From NCBI GenBank assembly GCA_963811365.1, contig CAWEQW010000007.1, positions 186,001-250,000 on the forward strand: a stretch of 64,000 nucleotides of DNA, written 5' to 3'. Below, piece after piece: positions 11,201 through 19,794 of this stretch. The stretch's first letter is position 1, and every line of letters starts with the position of its first letter. The stretch comes from CAWEQW01 sp963811365 (lineage in GTDB: Bacteria; Actinomycetota; Actinomycetes; Propionibacteriales; Nocardioidaceae). A program made the translations under genes and the position numbers. The notes under the pieces are model-generated. The model worked only from the letters and a program-made list of their open reading frames with translations, had not been told where the DNA came from and did not search any database.

Positions 11201-11441
11201 CTACGTGAACGGCAGCGAGGTGGCGCGGTCCAACATGCGCAGCGGCACCGTGACGTACCGGACGTACGCGCCGTCGGCCCGCAACACGAGGGTCGCGAAC
11301 GCCTCTCCCGTCACCGTCGACGTGCCGGTGTCCCTGCTCGTCGACGGGACCAACACGGTGTCGGCGGAGACGCACGTCAACTACCGGGCCACCAGAGACA
11401 TGAGCCTCGACCTGTCGGCGACGCTCACGACGCAGGGGTGA
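8280..11441 (+). pseudogene. secreted fibrinogen-like / beta-propeller / PKD protein, several frameshifts
   Basis: Large exported protein readable only by joining frames. The N-terminus MRTAGTVVLLGALAAAAF is a signal peptide. A fibrinogen-like domain follows (CWDIKQQRPSASDGVYWL, YCDQTTDGGGWVLVAKG). Next come propeller-like repeats (MYVGGNFARV, LYLGGAFTHVSGG, VYAAGFFTTENG, VYVGGSEHSLF). Then come a fibronectin-like segment, a PKD domain (YAWTFGDGTTGTGR) and a C-terminal beta-sandwich (VVYVNGSEVARSNM). Frame changes are near 8720 (one lost or two gained), 8748, 9017, 9355 and 9577; the last four are each one extra base. From 9577 to 11441 it is clean. ATG 8280 is preceded by a G-rich stretch. 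A role at the cell surface next to the polysaccharide machinery is inferred. Confidence 0.72.
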
Positions 11442-11446
11442 CCTGC

Positions 11447-12511
11447 ATGCTCCCACTGCTCGGCACGGCGCCGACGCTCACCACTCCGCACGTCCCCGCC
11501 CAGCGCGTCGTCGGACATGTCGACGGCCGCATGGCACCACAGACCGTCCCGGTGCGCACGCTCATGGTCGCCTCCACGGGCGGCCATCTCGAGGAGCTGC
11601 ACCGGCTCCGCGAGCGGATCGTGCCGCGGGTGGGCGACCCGGAGTGGGTGACGTTCGACGACCCGCAGTCCCGGTCGCTGCTCGCCGGCGAGCGGGTGCA
11701 CCACGCGCGCTACGTCCCGCCCCGCGGGTACGCCGCCGCGACCGCCAACGTGGCGCCTGCGCTGCGGTTGCTCCGGGAGGGCGGCTACGAGCGGGTGATC
11801 TCCACGGGTTCGGGTATCGCCCTGCCGTTCTTCCTGGCCGCCCGCATGGCGCGGATCCCCTGCTACTACATCGAGAGCGCCGCCCGCACCCAGGGACCGA
11901 GTCTGACCGGTCGGCTGGTGACCGGCCTGCCGGGCGTCCGGGGCTACGCGCAGTACGCCGAGTGGGCCGACGATCGCTGGGCCTACTGCGGGTCCCTGCT
12001 GGACCCCTACCTTCCGAGGTCGAGGGAGGTGCCGCCCCAGCGAATCGACCGCGTGGTGGTGACGCTGGGCACCATGCGCACCTACGGCTTCCGTCGTGCC
12101 GTGGTCGCGGTGCGCCGGCTCCTCGAGCGGCTGGCGCCGGATGCGGAGGTGCTCTGGCAGACCGGCGGCACGGACGTGAGCGGCATCGGTGTCGCAGCGC
12201 GCGCCGAGGTACCGGCCGGCGAGCTGCGGGCCGCGATGGCCGAGGCCGACCTGGTGGTGGCGCACGCCGGCATCGGGTCCACACTGACCGCGCTCGACCT
12301 CGGCAAGCAGCCCGTGCTGCTGCCGCGCCGCCGGCAGCACCACGAGCACGTAGATGACCACCAGCAGATGATCGCCTCGCGGCTCGTCCAGCGTGGCCTT
12401 GCGGTGTCCCGCGAGGTCGATCAGCTCGACGAGGAGGCCTGCTGGTCGGCCCTGCGCACGACGGTGCACCGGCGTCGCGGCTCGCTGCCCTTCCCGCTCG
12501 CCGACGGCTGA
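11447..12511 (+). CDS. glycosyltransferase, Alg14/Alg13-like (family 28 type) fusion
   Basis: Cytoplasmic-face glycosyltransferase of 354 residues. The N-terminal half resembles Alg14/EpsE-type membrane partners (MVASTGGHLEELHRL at about residue 40, then ISTGSGIALPFFLAARM and CYYIESAARTQGPS). The C-terminal half resembles the catalytic Alg13/GT28 C-terminal domain (VTLGTMRTYGFRR, LWQTGGTD, VVAHAGIGSTLTALDLGKQPVLLPRR). The two halves are often separate proteins; here they are fused. ATG 11447 sits 5 bases after the previous stop behind AGGGGTG. It probably adds the second sugar to an undecaprenyl-linked intermediate; donor unknown. Confidence 0.82.
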   Translation: MLPLLGTAPTLTTPHVPAQRVVGHVDGRMAPQTVPVRTLMVASTGGHLEELHRLRERIVPRVGDPEWVTFDDPQSRSLLAGERVHHARYVPPRGYAAATANVAPALRLLREGGYERVISTGSGIALPFFLAARMARIPCYYIESAARTQGPSLTGRLVTGLPGVRGYAQYAEWADDRWAYCGSLLDPYLPRSREVPPQRIDRVVVTLGTMRTYGFRRAVVAVRRLLERLAPDAEVLWQTGGTDVSGIGVAARAEVPAGELRAAMAEADLVVAHAGIGSTLTALDLGKQPVLLPRRRQHHEHVDDHQQMIASRLVQRGLAVSREVDQLDEEACWSALRTTVHRRRGSLPFPLADG

Positions 12512-12538
12512 GCCCGTTCGCCTGCGTCGAGCCGTTGG

Positions 12539-13459
12539 TCAGATGCCGTGGCCGCGCCGGTTCAGGGCGTCCTGGATCCAACGGCCCGGCACCCCGGCCA
12601 GCACCAGGGCGGCCAGCGCCGCGCGGGGTTCCTGAGGCCGGACCCGGAGGCAGCGGACCAGGTAGCGGACGCTCTGGCGCCGCTCGCCCACGGCGGCGTG
12701 CCCGAAGGCCAGCTTGCCGAACATCAGTCCCGCGCCGACGCGGTCGTGGGCGATCTCCGGGTGCCGCTGGAGCAGCCAGGCGTGTGCCCGGTTCTTGTCG
12801 TGCCAGGCGTCGTTGAAGTACGACGTCGCACCCCACTGGATCCGCACCAGCGGCTCGTCGACGTGCGCGATCGGCTGCCGTCTGGCTGCACGCAGCAGCA
12901 GGTCCCAGTCCTCGGCCATGCTCCGCGGCAGGGTCTCGTCGACGAGGCCGAACCCGTCGGTCATCGCCGTGCGCCGGAACAGGAACGACGAGGAGTGCAG
13001 CATCGCCATCCGGGAGCGGGCCATCGCGGTGAGGTCGACCGCCTCGGTGCCGGCGGTGCGCACCGTCTCCCGGCCCTCGTAGTCGACGAGCATCGCCGTC
13101 GTGACGAACTCGGCGTCCGGCTGCTCGCCGAGCCGGCTGACCTGCGCGGCGAGCTTGCCCGGCAGCCAGAGGTCGTCGTCGTCGCAGAAGGCCACGAGGT
13201 CGGTGTCGAGCAGCAGCACGCCGGTGTTGCGCGCGCCGGCGAGGCCGGGCGACTGCGTGTTGCGGGTGACCGTGACGCGGCGCCGTCGGGTGTCGCGAGC
13301 CAGGTCTCGTTCGGGTTCGCTGCGGTCGTAGACCAGCACGACGTGCACCGGGCCGTCGTAGTCCTGGTCGAGGACCGACGCGAGCGCCCGGCGCATCAGG
13401 GCAGGACGCCTGTGCGTGGCGATGACGACGCCGACGCTGGGCTGTGCGGTGCGGGTCAT
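12539..13459 (-). CDS. family 2 glycosyltransferase
   Basis: GT-A fold glycosyltransferase of 306 residues. VGVVIATHRRPALMRRALASVL opens the nucleotide-binding domain, GLAGARNTGV follows, and FCDDDDLW contains the metal-binding acidic motif. EDWDLLLRAAR is the usual later catalytic-region motif. No membrane segment is evident, so it should work at the cytoplasmic face on a lipid-linked glycan. It lies tail-to-tail with the GT28-type gene. The downstream GH26-like gene on the same strand starts from its own region, about 60 bases away. Sugar specificity cannot be read. Confidence 0.85.
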   Translation of the reverse strand: MTRTAQPSVGVVIATHRRPALMRRALASVLDQDYDGPVHVVLVYDRSEPERDLARDTRRRRVTVTRNTQSPGLAGARNTGVLLLDTDLVAFCDDDDLWLPGKLAAQVSRLGEQPDAEFVTTAMLVDYEGRETVRTAGTEAVDLTAMARSRMAMLHSSSFLFRRTAMTDGFGLVDETLPRSMAEDWDLLLRAARRQPIAHVDEPLVRIQWGATSYFNDAWHDKNRAHAWLLQRHPEIAHDRVGAGLMFGKLAFGHAAVGERRQSVRYLVRCLRVRPQEPRAALAALVLAGVPGRWIQDALNRRGHGI

Positions 13460-13520
13460 CGTGCTCCGTTCGTGCGGGCTCCTGGGTGCAACGCGTGCCG
13501 ACGGCGTCTCACGGGCGACC

Positions 13521-14969
13521 TCACCGGCCCTGCACCAGGGCGCGCCAGCCGTGCATCGACGGCGGGTCGTCCAGCAGGAAGTGTCCGTCGCGGGTGGAGT
13601 CGAAGTAGGTCACGAACAGCGCGCCCTGCGCGCGCAGGTAAGCCCCGGAGCGGACCAGCCATCCGGCGCGGCCTCGTCCCCGGCTGTCGCCGGGGATGCG
13701 GTTGGTGCCGACCTCCGCGATCGCGAACGGCTTCCCGGCGAGCTCGGAGGTGAGCACCGCGGGCCCGAACACCACCGCGGGGTCCTGGTAGCGGGTGGCG
13801 TCGCCGGTCGCCCCGTTGTAGATGTCCCAGGCGATCACGTCGACGCTGTCGCGACCCGGGTAGTACGCACGCCAGTCGCGGTGCGAGACCGGTCGCGCGG
13901 TGAAGCCGGTCAGGATCAGCGTGGCGTGCAGATGCGGGTTGCAGACCGACCTCGCCAGCGCCGCGACGTGCCGGAACGCGGCCCGGAACCTGGCGGCGGT
14001 GTACTCGCCCGCCGCGATCTCCGGCTCCGGCTCGTGGTCGAGCGACCAGTAGACCTCGCGGCTGCGGGGAGCCGTGGCGAAGAACCGTCGCAGCCGTGCG
14101 TCGAGGGCCCCGCTGAGCAACCGGGCCGGGCGTGCGCGGAACGAGGTCACGGTGTCCACGCCGTGCAGGACCGCGCCGCGCCGCGCCCAGGCGTCCGGCG
14201 GCGGGAGACCGGGGTCGAAGACGCGCACCACCGGCAGCGGACCGTACTTCGCCCGCGCCCCGGCAACGGCCTGGTCGATGGTCTGGCCGGACGTGCTCAG
14301 GCTCGCCCCGAACCGGGTCCCTCCCGCCGGCAGCCGGGGCCGGCACCGGCGGGGGAGCGCAGCGACGGCTGGGGCGGGGTGGTGCTCGCTCGCCCGCTCC
14401 GCCTCGGACGGCGGTCGGCTCGCGCGCCCGGACGTCTGGCGCAGCGCCACGTCGTCGACGGTCAACCGGCGGCCGGACTGCAGCCCGCGCGCGAGCACCG
14501 AGACCCGCAGGGCCGTGCCTGCCGCAACGGTTCGGGTGCGCAGCCGTACCCGGGTGCATCGCGTGGTCTGCAGGGTCCGTGCCGTCACGGCCGCGTCCGC
14601 GCCGCCGCCGCGCCGCGGGGCCAGGCGGACGTCGACGTGCACGGGCGGGTGGTCGGCGCGCACCCATGCGCTGACCCGGAACCGGCCTCCCCTGCCCGTC
14701 GCGGCGACCGTGCTGGTCCGGTCCTCCAGGGCGGCCGAGCCGGACGTGCCGCTCAGCAGCGCGGCCCTGGCTCCGGTGCGCGCGTCGGAGGTGACCGACA
14801 GCCCGCCGTCGGGCGAGGTCCAGCCGGCCGTGCCGGTCTCGAAGCCGCCGTTGTGGGCCGGGTTGCGCGCGGCGACGTGCGGCTGCTCGGCCAGCACGGT
14901 GGTCGCTGTCGCGGCGGCGAACAGCAGCGCCGCTGCGGGCAGCACGACTCGAGGGCTCGCGCCGAGCAC
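13521..14969 (-). CDS. secreted GH26-like glycoside hydrolase with N-terminal carbohydrate-binding region
   Basis: Exported protein of 482 residues. A hydrophobic N-terminus (about 9-27) serves as a signal. A carbohydrate-binding-type segment (NGGFETGTAGW near 40-50, to about 178) is followed by a TIM-barrel-like domain. Two candidate catalytic glutamates match the GH26 style: DHEPE (311-315) and IAEVG (E419). It has clear similarity to the protein at 19.8 kb, including the NG-FETGTAGW start. Its GTG start is 1 base after the stop of the upstream lipoprotein gene, so the two are probably cotranscribed. Likely trims or remodels the local polysaccharide; that is inference. Confidence 0.7.
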   Translation of the reverse strand: MLGASPRVVLPAAALLFAAATATTVLAEQPHVAARNPAHNGGFETGTAGWTSPDGGLSVTSDARTGARAALLSGTSGSAALEDRTSTVAATGRGGRFRVSAWVRADHPPVHVDVRLAPRRGGGADAAVTARTLQTTRCTRVRLRTRTVAAGTALRVSVLARGLQSGRRLTVDDVALRQTSGRASRPPSEAERASEHHPAPAVAALPRRCRPRLPAGGTRFGASLSTSGQTIDQAVAGARAKYGPLPVVRVFDPGLPPPDAWARRGAVLHGVDTVTSFRARPARLLSGALDARLRRFFATAPRSREVYWSLDHEPEPEIAAGEYTAARFRAAFRHVAALARSVCNPHLHATLILTGFTARPVSHRDWRAYYPGRDSVDVIAWDIYNGATGDATRYQDPAVVFGPAVLTSELAGKPFAIAEVGTNRIPGDSRGRGRAGWLVRSGAYLRAQGALFVTYFDSTRDGHFLLDDPPSMHGWRALVQGR

Positions 14970-14970
14970 G

Positions 14971-15642
14971 TCAGCAGTCGGGGTCGTCGGGGAAGGTCTG
15001 GTCGGTGACCACCCACCCGGCGCCCCGCCGGACCAGGGTGAGGTAGTTCCAGCTGCGGTATCCGACCGCGCTGTTCGGCACCGTGCCGCCCGCGCGGTCG
15101 ACCAGCCGCACGTCGGAGGTGTCCAGGCAGGCCGCCACCGTGAGCCGCGGAGGCGAGGCGTGCGGGTGGTAGGCGAGGACGTGCTCGGAGACGAGTCGCG
15201 GCCGGCCCACCTGGTGCCAGTGGTTGCTGTGCAGCTCGGCCACCGAGTTCAGCACCGCCCGCCGAGCGTCCCCGGCGACCTCGTCGCCGAGCTCCCGGTC
15301 CGGGTGCGCCACCTGCTGCAGGGCCGCCGTGGACCGGCGCACGAACGTGCGCGCGTCGTGCACCGCCCGGCTCCGGGTGTCCGCGGGCACCCGCGCGCGG
15401 GTCCGCGGGTCGAGGCGCCGTACCGGCGCGGGAGTGCCGGCCGACGGACGGCCCGGAGGGCTCGGGCGGCTCGGAGCGAGGTCGGTGCCGGACCTGGTCG
15501 CGGGTGCGGACGGCTGGTCCGGGTGTCCGGTCGTCCCGGGGGTCGTCCCCGCCGAGCACCCGGCCACGAGCAGCAGAAGCGCGGGCACGCTTCCGGCCAC
15601 CCGCCGTCGTGCCGCCCCCGGGCAGGCCACGCATGCCCCCAT
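14971..15642 (-). CDS. putative lipoprotein of unknown function
   Basis: Unrecognised protein of 223 residues. The N-terminus has a hydrophobic stretch ending in a lipobox (LLLLVAGC), then a proline/serine/threonine-rich linker to about residue 80 and a compact C-terminal domain (HSNHWHQVGRPRLVSEHVL, SWNYLTLVRRGAGWVVTDQTFPDDPDC). The C-terminal domain resembles small nuclear-transport-factor-2-like folds only in general pattern. ATG 15642 follows AAGGGGGA. It precedes the GH26-like gene by 1 base and so is probably its operon partner. A TAGGAT on the minus strand at 15727-15732 may be its -10 box. Confidence 0.6.
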   Translation of the reverse strand: MGACVACPGAARRRVAGSVPALLLLVAGCSAGTTPGTTGHPDQPSAPATRSGTDLAPSRPSPPGRPSAGTPAPVRRLDPRTRARVPADTRSRAVHDARTFVRRSTAALQQVAHPDRELGDEVAGDARRAVLNSVAELHSNHWHQVGRPRLVSEHVLAYHPHASPPRLTVAACLDTSDVRLVDRAGGTVPNSAVGYRSWNYLTLVRRGAGWVVTDQTFPDDPDC

Positions 15643-15798
15643 CGCGTCCCCCTTCGCTACACTGTCGCCGTCGCCTGGCTGCGACCTCCGGGTGGGGCGT
15701 GCGCCGCGTGTCGACGGTTCGTAGGGATCCTATATCCGGTCGAACCGTCGGCCGGCTCCGCGGTCCAGCGACGTGACCACGTGGGGGACGGTGTGCCG

Positions 15799-17310
15799 GT
15801 GTCGGGGCAGACGCACGCAGCGGGCGAGCTGCGCGGCGCGGCGCGGGGCGGCGCCGTCACGCTGGTCGGGTCCGGTCTCAGCGCCGCGCTCGGCTTCGTC
15901 GTCAGCCTCGTGCTCGCCCGCACGCTGGGCGCCGGCGGCTCCGGTGTCGTACTCCAGACCGTCGCCGCCTTCACGATCGCCCTCAGCGTCGCCAGGTTCG
16001 GCATGGACACCGCAGCGGTGTGGGTGATCCCACGGGTCCGCTCGGACGATCCGGCCCTGCTGCGCGGCACGCTGACCGCTCTCCTGCTGCCCACTGTGCT
16101 GGCCGGGGCCGCCCTGGCGGCGCTCGGCTGGGTGGCCCTGTCGCTGCCCGGGGTGCGCGAAGGGCTGGACCCAGCCGTGGTCCGCGCGATGCGCGGCGTG
16201 CTGCCGTTCCTCCCGTTCGGCGCGCTGATGATGGTGGCCCTCGCGGCGACCCGTGGCTTCGGTGGCGTGCTGCCGTTCAACCTGGTCGGCAACATCGCCG
16301 TGCCGCTGGCCCGTCCACTGCTGATCGTCGCCGCGGTCGCCGCCGGAGCTGCCGCTGCGGGTGCCGCGGTCGCGTGGGCGGCCCCGCTCCTGCCGGCCGC
16401 CGCGGTCGCCCTGTGGGTGCTGGGCCGCCAGCTGCGCGGGGTCGAGCAGCGGCGCGGGGTCGAGGGGAGCTCCCGACCGGACGGGGGCACCTGGCGCCGG
16501 GTGCTCTCCTTCGGCGTGCCCCGGACGCTGGCGTCGTTCCTCGAGCAGGCGCTGGTCTGGCTCGACGTGGTGCTGGTCGGCCTGGTCGCCGGCTCCGCGG
16601 CCGCGGGGGTGTACGGCGCGGCCGCCCGCTTCGTGAGCGCCGGCGTGATCGTCTCCACGGCGCTGCGCATCGTGGTGGCTCCACGGTTCAGCGCGCACCT
16701 GGCCCGCGGGCAGGCGCGCGAGGTGCAGACGCTGTACACGACGACGGCCCGGTGGATCCTGCTGTTCGGCGCCCCGATCTACGTGCTGCTCGCGTGGTAC
16801 GCCCCCACCGTCTTGTCCTGGCTCGGTCCGGGGTTCGCCGAGGGCCGCAGCAGCATGGTCGTGCTCTGCCTCGGGTCGCTGGTGGTGCTCGCTGCCGGCA
16901 ACATCCAGTCGCTGCTGCTGATGAGCGGTCGCACCGGCTGGGGGGCGGTCAACAAGCTCGTGGTCGTCGCGTTCAACCTGGTCGGCAACCTGCTGCTGGT
17001 GCCGCACATCGGCATCGTCGGCGCAGCGCTCACCTGGGCGGCGAGCATGGCGCTGGACTCGCTGCTGGCCGTGCTGCAGGTGCGCCGGTTCACCGGCGTG
17101 CGGCCGCAGGCGGGCGCGGTCCTCGGCACGCTGCTGGTCGCCGGGGCCTGCGCCAGCGTCCCGTCCCTGCTGGCGATCTGGCTGCTCGGCAACACCGTCG
17201 TCTCGCTGCTGCTGGCCACGCCGGTCTCGGCCGCGCTGCTGCTGGCCTACTGCGCCGCCGACCGTCGGCGTCTCGCGATCGACGCGCTGCTCGCGATCCG
17301 GCGACCATGA
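15799..17310 (+). CDS. polysaccharide flippase, Wzx/MOP-type
   Basis: Membrane exporter of about 503 residues with roughly 12-14 hydrophobic segments. The N-terminal pattern (GAVTLVGSGLSAALGFVVSLVLARTLG) and WLGPGFAEGRSSMVVL in the second half are typical of the MOP superfamily flippases that turn lipid-linked repeat units across the membrane. Three GTG codons (15781, 15793, 15799) compete as starts. GGGGGA at 15783-15788 suits 15793 or 15799. It lies 62 bases before a sulfotransferase on the same strand, so the two probably share a transcript. Confidence 0.82.
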   Translation: MSGQTHAAGELRGAARGGAVTLVGSGLSAALGFVVSLVLARTLGAGGSGVVLQTVAAFTIALSVARFGMDTAAVWVIPRVRSDDPALLRGTLTALLLPTVLAGAALAALGWVALSLPGVREGLDPAVVRAMRGVLPFLPFGALMMVALAATRGFGGVLPFNLVGNIAVPLARPLLIVAAVAAGAAAAGAAVAWAAPLLPAAAVALWVLGRQLRGVEQRRGVEGSSRPDGGTWRRVLSFGVPRTLASFLEQALVWLDVVLVGLVAGSAAAGVYGAAARFVSAGVIVSTALRIVVAPRFSAHLARGQAREVQTLYTTTARWILLFGAPIYVLLAWYAPTVLSWLGPGFAEGRSSMVVLCLGSLVVLAAGNIQSLLLMSGRTGWGAVNKLVVVAFNLVGNLLLVPHIGIVGAALTWAASMALDSLLAVLQVRRFTGVRPQAGAVLGTLLVAGACASVPSLLAIWLLGNTVVSLLLATPVSAALLLAYCAADRRRLAIDALLAIRRP

Positions 17311-17372
17311 CCTCGCCTGCCGGCCGAACCCGTCCCGTCGTGCGCCGCAACCCCCCGGAAGGAACCTGACGC

Positions 17373-18272
17373 GTGGCCCCACCGAGCTCGAGCAACCTCA
17401 AGGACCGTTCGCCCCGGTGGGTGAAGGACGTCGCCAACGCGGTGACCCGGGGCTTCGCTCTGGCGACGGTCCACGGCCGGTCCGGGCCGGACTTCCTGAT
17501 CATCGGCGCGAAGCGGGGCGGTACGACGTCGATGTTCAACTACCTGATGATGCACCCGGGTGTGCTCGGCCTGTTCCCGCAGAACCGGGGCAAGAAGAGC
17601 ACCGACTACTTCTTCAAGGGGCTCGAGCGCGGCGCGCGCTGGTACCGCTCGCACTTCCACACGAGGGCGCACCGCTCGCGGCTGACCGGACGGCTGGGAT
17701 ACCACCCGGTCGGTGGTGAGGCGTCGCCGTACTACCTCTGGGACCCGCGGGTGGCCGCGCAGGTCCGCGCGCTCGCCCCTCGCACGCTGGCCATCGCGCT
17801 GCTGAGGGACCCCGTCGAGCGCGCCTGGTCGCACTACCAGGAGCGGGTGCAGAACGGGGTGGAGCCGCTGAGCTTCGGCGATGCGCTCGCCGCCGAGGAA
17901 GCGCGCACCGCGGGTGAGGTGGAGCGGATGATGGACAACCCGCAGTACTACAGCGCCGCGCACGACTTCTACAGCTACCGGGCGCGCGGCGTGTACCTCC
18001 CGCAGCTCGAGAACTGGCTCTCGGTCTTCCCGCGCGAGCAGCTCCTGGTGCTGCGCAGCGAGGACCTGTACGCCGACGTGCAGGGGACCTTCGACCGGAC
18101 CTGCGAGTTCCTCGGCATCGACCCGTTCGAGCTCCCGTCCCGCCCGACCTTCAACGCCAGTGGCCGTTCCACGATGCCGGAGGACTGTCGCGCAGAGCTG
18201 GCGGCGTACTACCGCCCGCACAACTCGCGCCTCGAGAGCTTCCTCGGCCGCGACCTGGACTGGTCGGCCTAG
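17373..18272 (+). CDS. sulfotransferase (PAPS-dependent, heparan/NDST-like domain)
   Basis: Intact sulfotransferase of 299 residues. IIGAKRGGTTSMFNYL (from about residue 43) is the 5'-phosphosulfate-binding loop. ALLRDPVERAWSHYQERV (about 143-160) is the 3'-phosphate-binding segment with the conserved Arg and Ser. GGEASPYYLWDP and FYSYRARGVYLPQLENWL match bacterial relatives of carbohydrate sulfotransferases. No signal peptide is seen, so it acts in the cytoplasm on a sugar intermediate. GTG 17373 is preceded by GGAAGGA. Its place directly after the flippase gene argues that the exported glycan is sulfated. Confidence 0.85.
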   Translation: MAPPSSSNLKDRSPRWVKDVANAVTRGFALATVHGRSGPDFLIIGAKRGGTTSMFNYLMMHPGVLGLFPQNRGKKSTDYFFKGLERGARWYRSHFHTRAHRSRLTGRLGYHPVGGEASPYYLWDPRVAAQVRALAPRTLAIALLRDPVERAWSHYQERVQNGVEPLSFGDALAAEEARTAGEVERMMDNPQYYSAAHDFYSYRARGVYLPQLENWLSVFPREQLLVLRSEDLYADVQGTFDRTCEFLGIDPFELPSRPTFNASGRSTMPEDCRAELAAYYRPHNSRLESFLGRDLDWSA

Positions 18273-18307
18273 CACCCGTCGGGAAGGGTCGTCCGGCGGG
18301 CGCCCAC

Positions 18308-18322
18308 GGGCCATCGTGGCCC
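18308..18322. terminator. hairpin between convergent genes
   Basis: GGGCCA, a 3-base loop and TGGCCC form a 6-bp GC hairpin between the sulfotransferase and the convergent kinase-like gene. There is no T-run, so termination is only suggested. Confidence 0.35.
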
Positions 18323-18331
18323 GACGCGGTC

Positions 18332-19615
18332 CTATCCGCGCCACCGGCCGGCCCGCTCGGCGGGCGCCCCGTCGAGGAGCGCCTCGGCCGCGCGCAGCAG
18401 GTCCTCGAGCTGCTCGCGGGAGATCCACAGCCGGCCCCAGCCGTCGTCTCGGGCGAGCGCGCACGCCCGTTCTGTGACCACGGCGGCGTAGAGGGCGGCG
18501 ACGAGGGCGCGCCCGGTCGGTGACAGCCCGACCGCCGCCAGGTGCAGGTGTGCGTCGTCGAGGGCGGCGCGGAGCGTCGCACCGGCCACCCGCTCACCAC
18601 GCTCCCGGCGGTCGCTCAACGCCCAGTGCAGGCTGTCCAGGCCGGCGACCGCGTCCGGCTCGGCGTTCTCCCAGTCCCAGACCCACAGCGTCCCGTCCGC
18701 GTCGCGAGCCGTGTTCCACGGCGTGAGGTCTCCGTGCCACCGAGCGGCGACCGGCAGGACCTCCGGCGTCCTGGCGATGCGGTGCACCAGTGCTGCGGCG
18801 CGCCGCTGCACGCCGGCCGCGGCGTCGCCGGTCACGGAGAGCCGGACCCGCAGACCGGCCAGCTGACCGCTCTCGGAGGGCCGTGCGCGTCGTACGACCG
18901 GGGACAGCGCCGCGACCTCCTGCGGCGAGGGAGGCGGATCGCCGGGCGCGATCCGGCGGCTGTCGACGGGCAGCGGCGCCGTGACCAGATAGGGCAGCTG
19001 TTCCCAGGTGCCCTCCGCGAGGACGGCGGGGGCGCGAGCCGCGGTCCCGGGGTGGAGCTCGCGCAGGGCAGCCGTCTCGGTCCGCACCAGCGCCGAGCTC
19101 GCCGGGCTCCATCCGAACTTGGCGTAGCCGACCGGTGTCCCGACGTCGTCGAGGAGCTGCAGCGTGGCCTTGCGGTTGGCCCCGGTCCGCACCCCGAGGG
19201 AGGCGTGCACCACTGGGAGGCCGAGGCGCGTCGCGAGCAGCTCGAGCGGGAGCGGTGCGCCGACGTCGACCCGGCGCTGCACCGCGAGCGTGTGTCGGGC
19301 GAGCGGGACACCGGCGGCCAGCGCGACGCCGGTCAGCGCTCGTCCGACGTTGACCCGGGCGGGCCGGAGACCGCGGTAGTTCGTGAGCGCCCGTACCGCC
19401 AGCGCGCGGCTTCCCGCGGGAAGGAGCAGCCGGGCCCGGGCCGGCCCGGGCAGCACCCGGTAGCGCTCCACGGTCCGCCAGGCGGTCCCGCGGTCGGGGT
19501 CGAGCACGACGCGGGCCCGGCCGGCCGTGACCGCGGGCTGCCACAGCTGCTCGACGAGCAGAGCGAGCGGCCCGGGCAGCGCTGTCGGCGGGGGACGGGT
19601 GCGTGCGGGCGGCAT
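18332..19615 (-). CDS. aminoglycoside phosphotransferase-family kinase-like protein
   Basis: Kinase-like protein of 427 residues. The C-terminal half has the APH/choline-kinase catalytic loop (RWHGDLTPWN) and the metal-binding DWEN motif (LWVWDWENAEPDAV). A nucleotide-binding N-lobe (GTPVGYAKFGWSPASSALVRTE) precedes it. The first about 110 residues are not recognised. In polysaccharide loci such proteins may phosphorylate a sugar or lipid intermediate; there is no evidence for antibiotic resistance here. It is convergent with the sulfotransferase and probably single-gene. Confidence 0.65.
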   Translation of the reverse strand: MPPARTRPPPTALPGPLALLVEQLWQPAVTAGRARVVLDPDRGTAWRTVERYRVLPGPARARLLLPAGSRALAVRALTNYRGLRPARVNVGRALTGVALAAGVPLARHTLAVQRRVDVGAPLPLELLATRLGLPVVHASLGVRTGANRKATLQLLDDVGTPVGYAKFGWSPASSALVRTETAALRELHPGTAARAPAVLAEGTWEQLPYLVTAPLPVDSRRIAPGDPPPSPQEVAALSPVVRRARPSESGQLAGLRVRLSVTGDAAAGVQRRAAALVHRIARTPEVLPVAARWHGDLTPWNTARDADGTLWVWDWENAEPDAVAGLDSLHWALSDRRERGERVAGATLRAALDDAHLHLAAVGLSPTGRALVAALYAAVVTERACALARDDGWGRLWISREQLEDLLRAAEALLDGAPAERAGRWRG

Positions 19616-19715
19616 GCGGTCCTTGTTCCTCCGGGGTTCTCCGCACGGACGGGGGCTGCCCAGGATAGGGCGGGCCGCGTCGACCGCCGTGTCGGTGACC
19701 CACGTCGACGCCGCC

Positions 19716-19791
19716 GCCCGCCGGCGTCTCGGGGAGGCGTCGGCGGGCGACCGGGAGCCCTGTCAGCCAGGTGTCTCGGTGCTTCCTGGCT
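19716..19791. terminator. two hairpins downstream of the secreted GH26-like gene
   Basis: AGCCAGG at 19765-19771 pairs with CCTGGCT at 19785-19791. A longer GC arm (CGCCCGCCG near 19716) pairs with CGGCGGGCG near 19742. Both lie just beyond the stop of the minus-strand gene at 19795. Confidence 0.4.
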
Positions 19792-19794
19792 GGC

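Noticed and set aside
18332..19615. Aminoglycoside resistance gene
   Set aside because: The APH-like motifs show only the kinase fold; the long unmatched N-terminus and polysaccharide neighbours argue against a resistance role.
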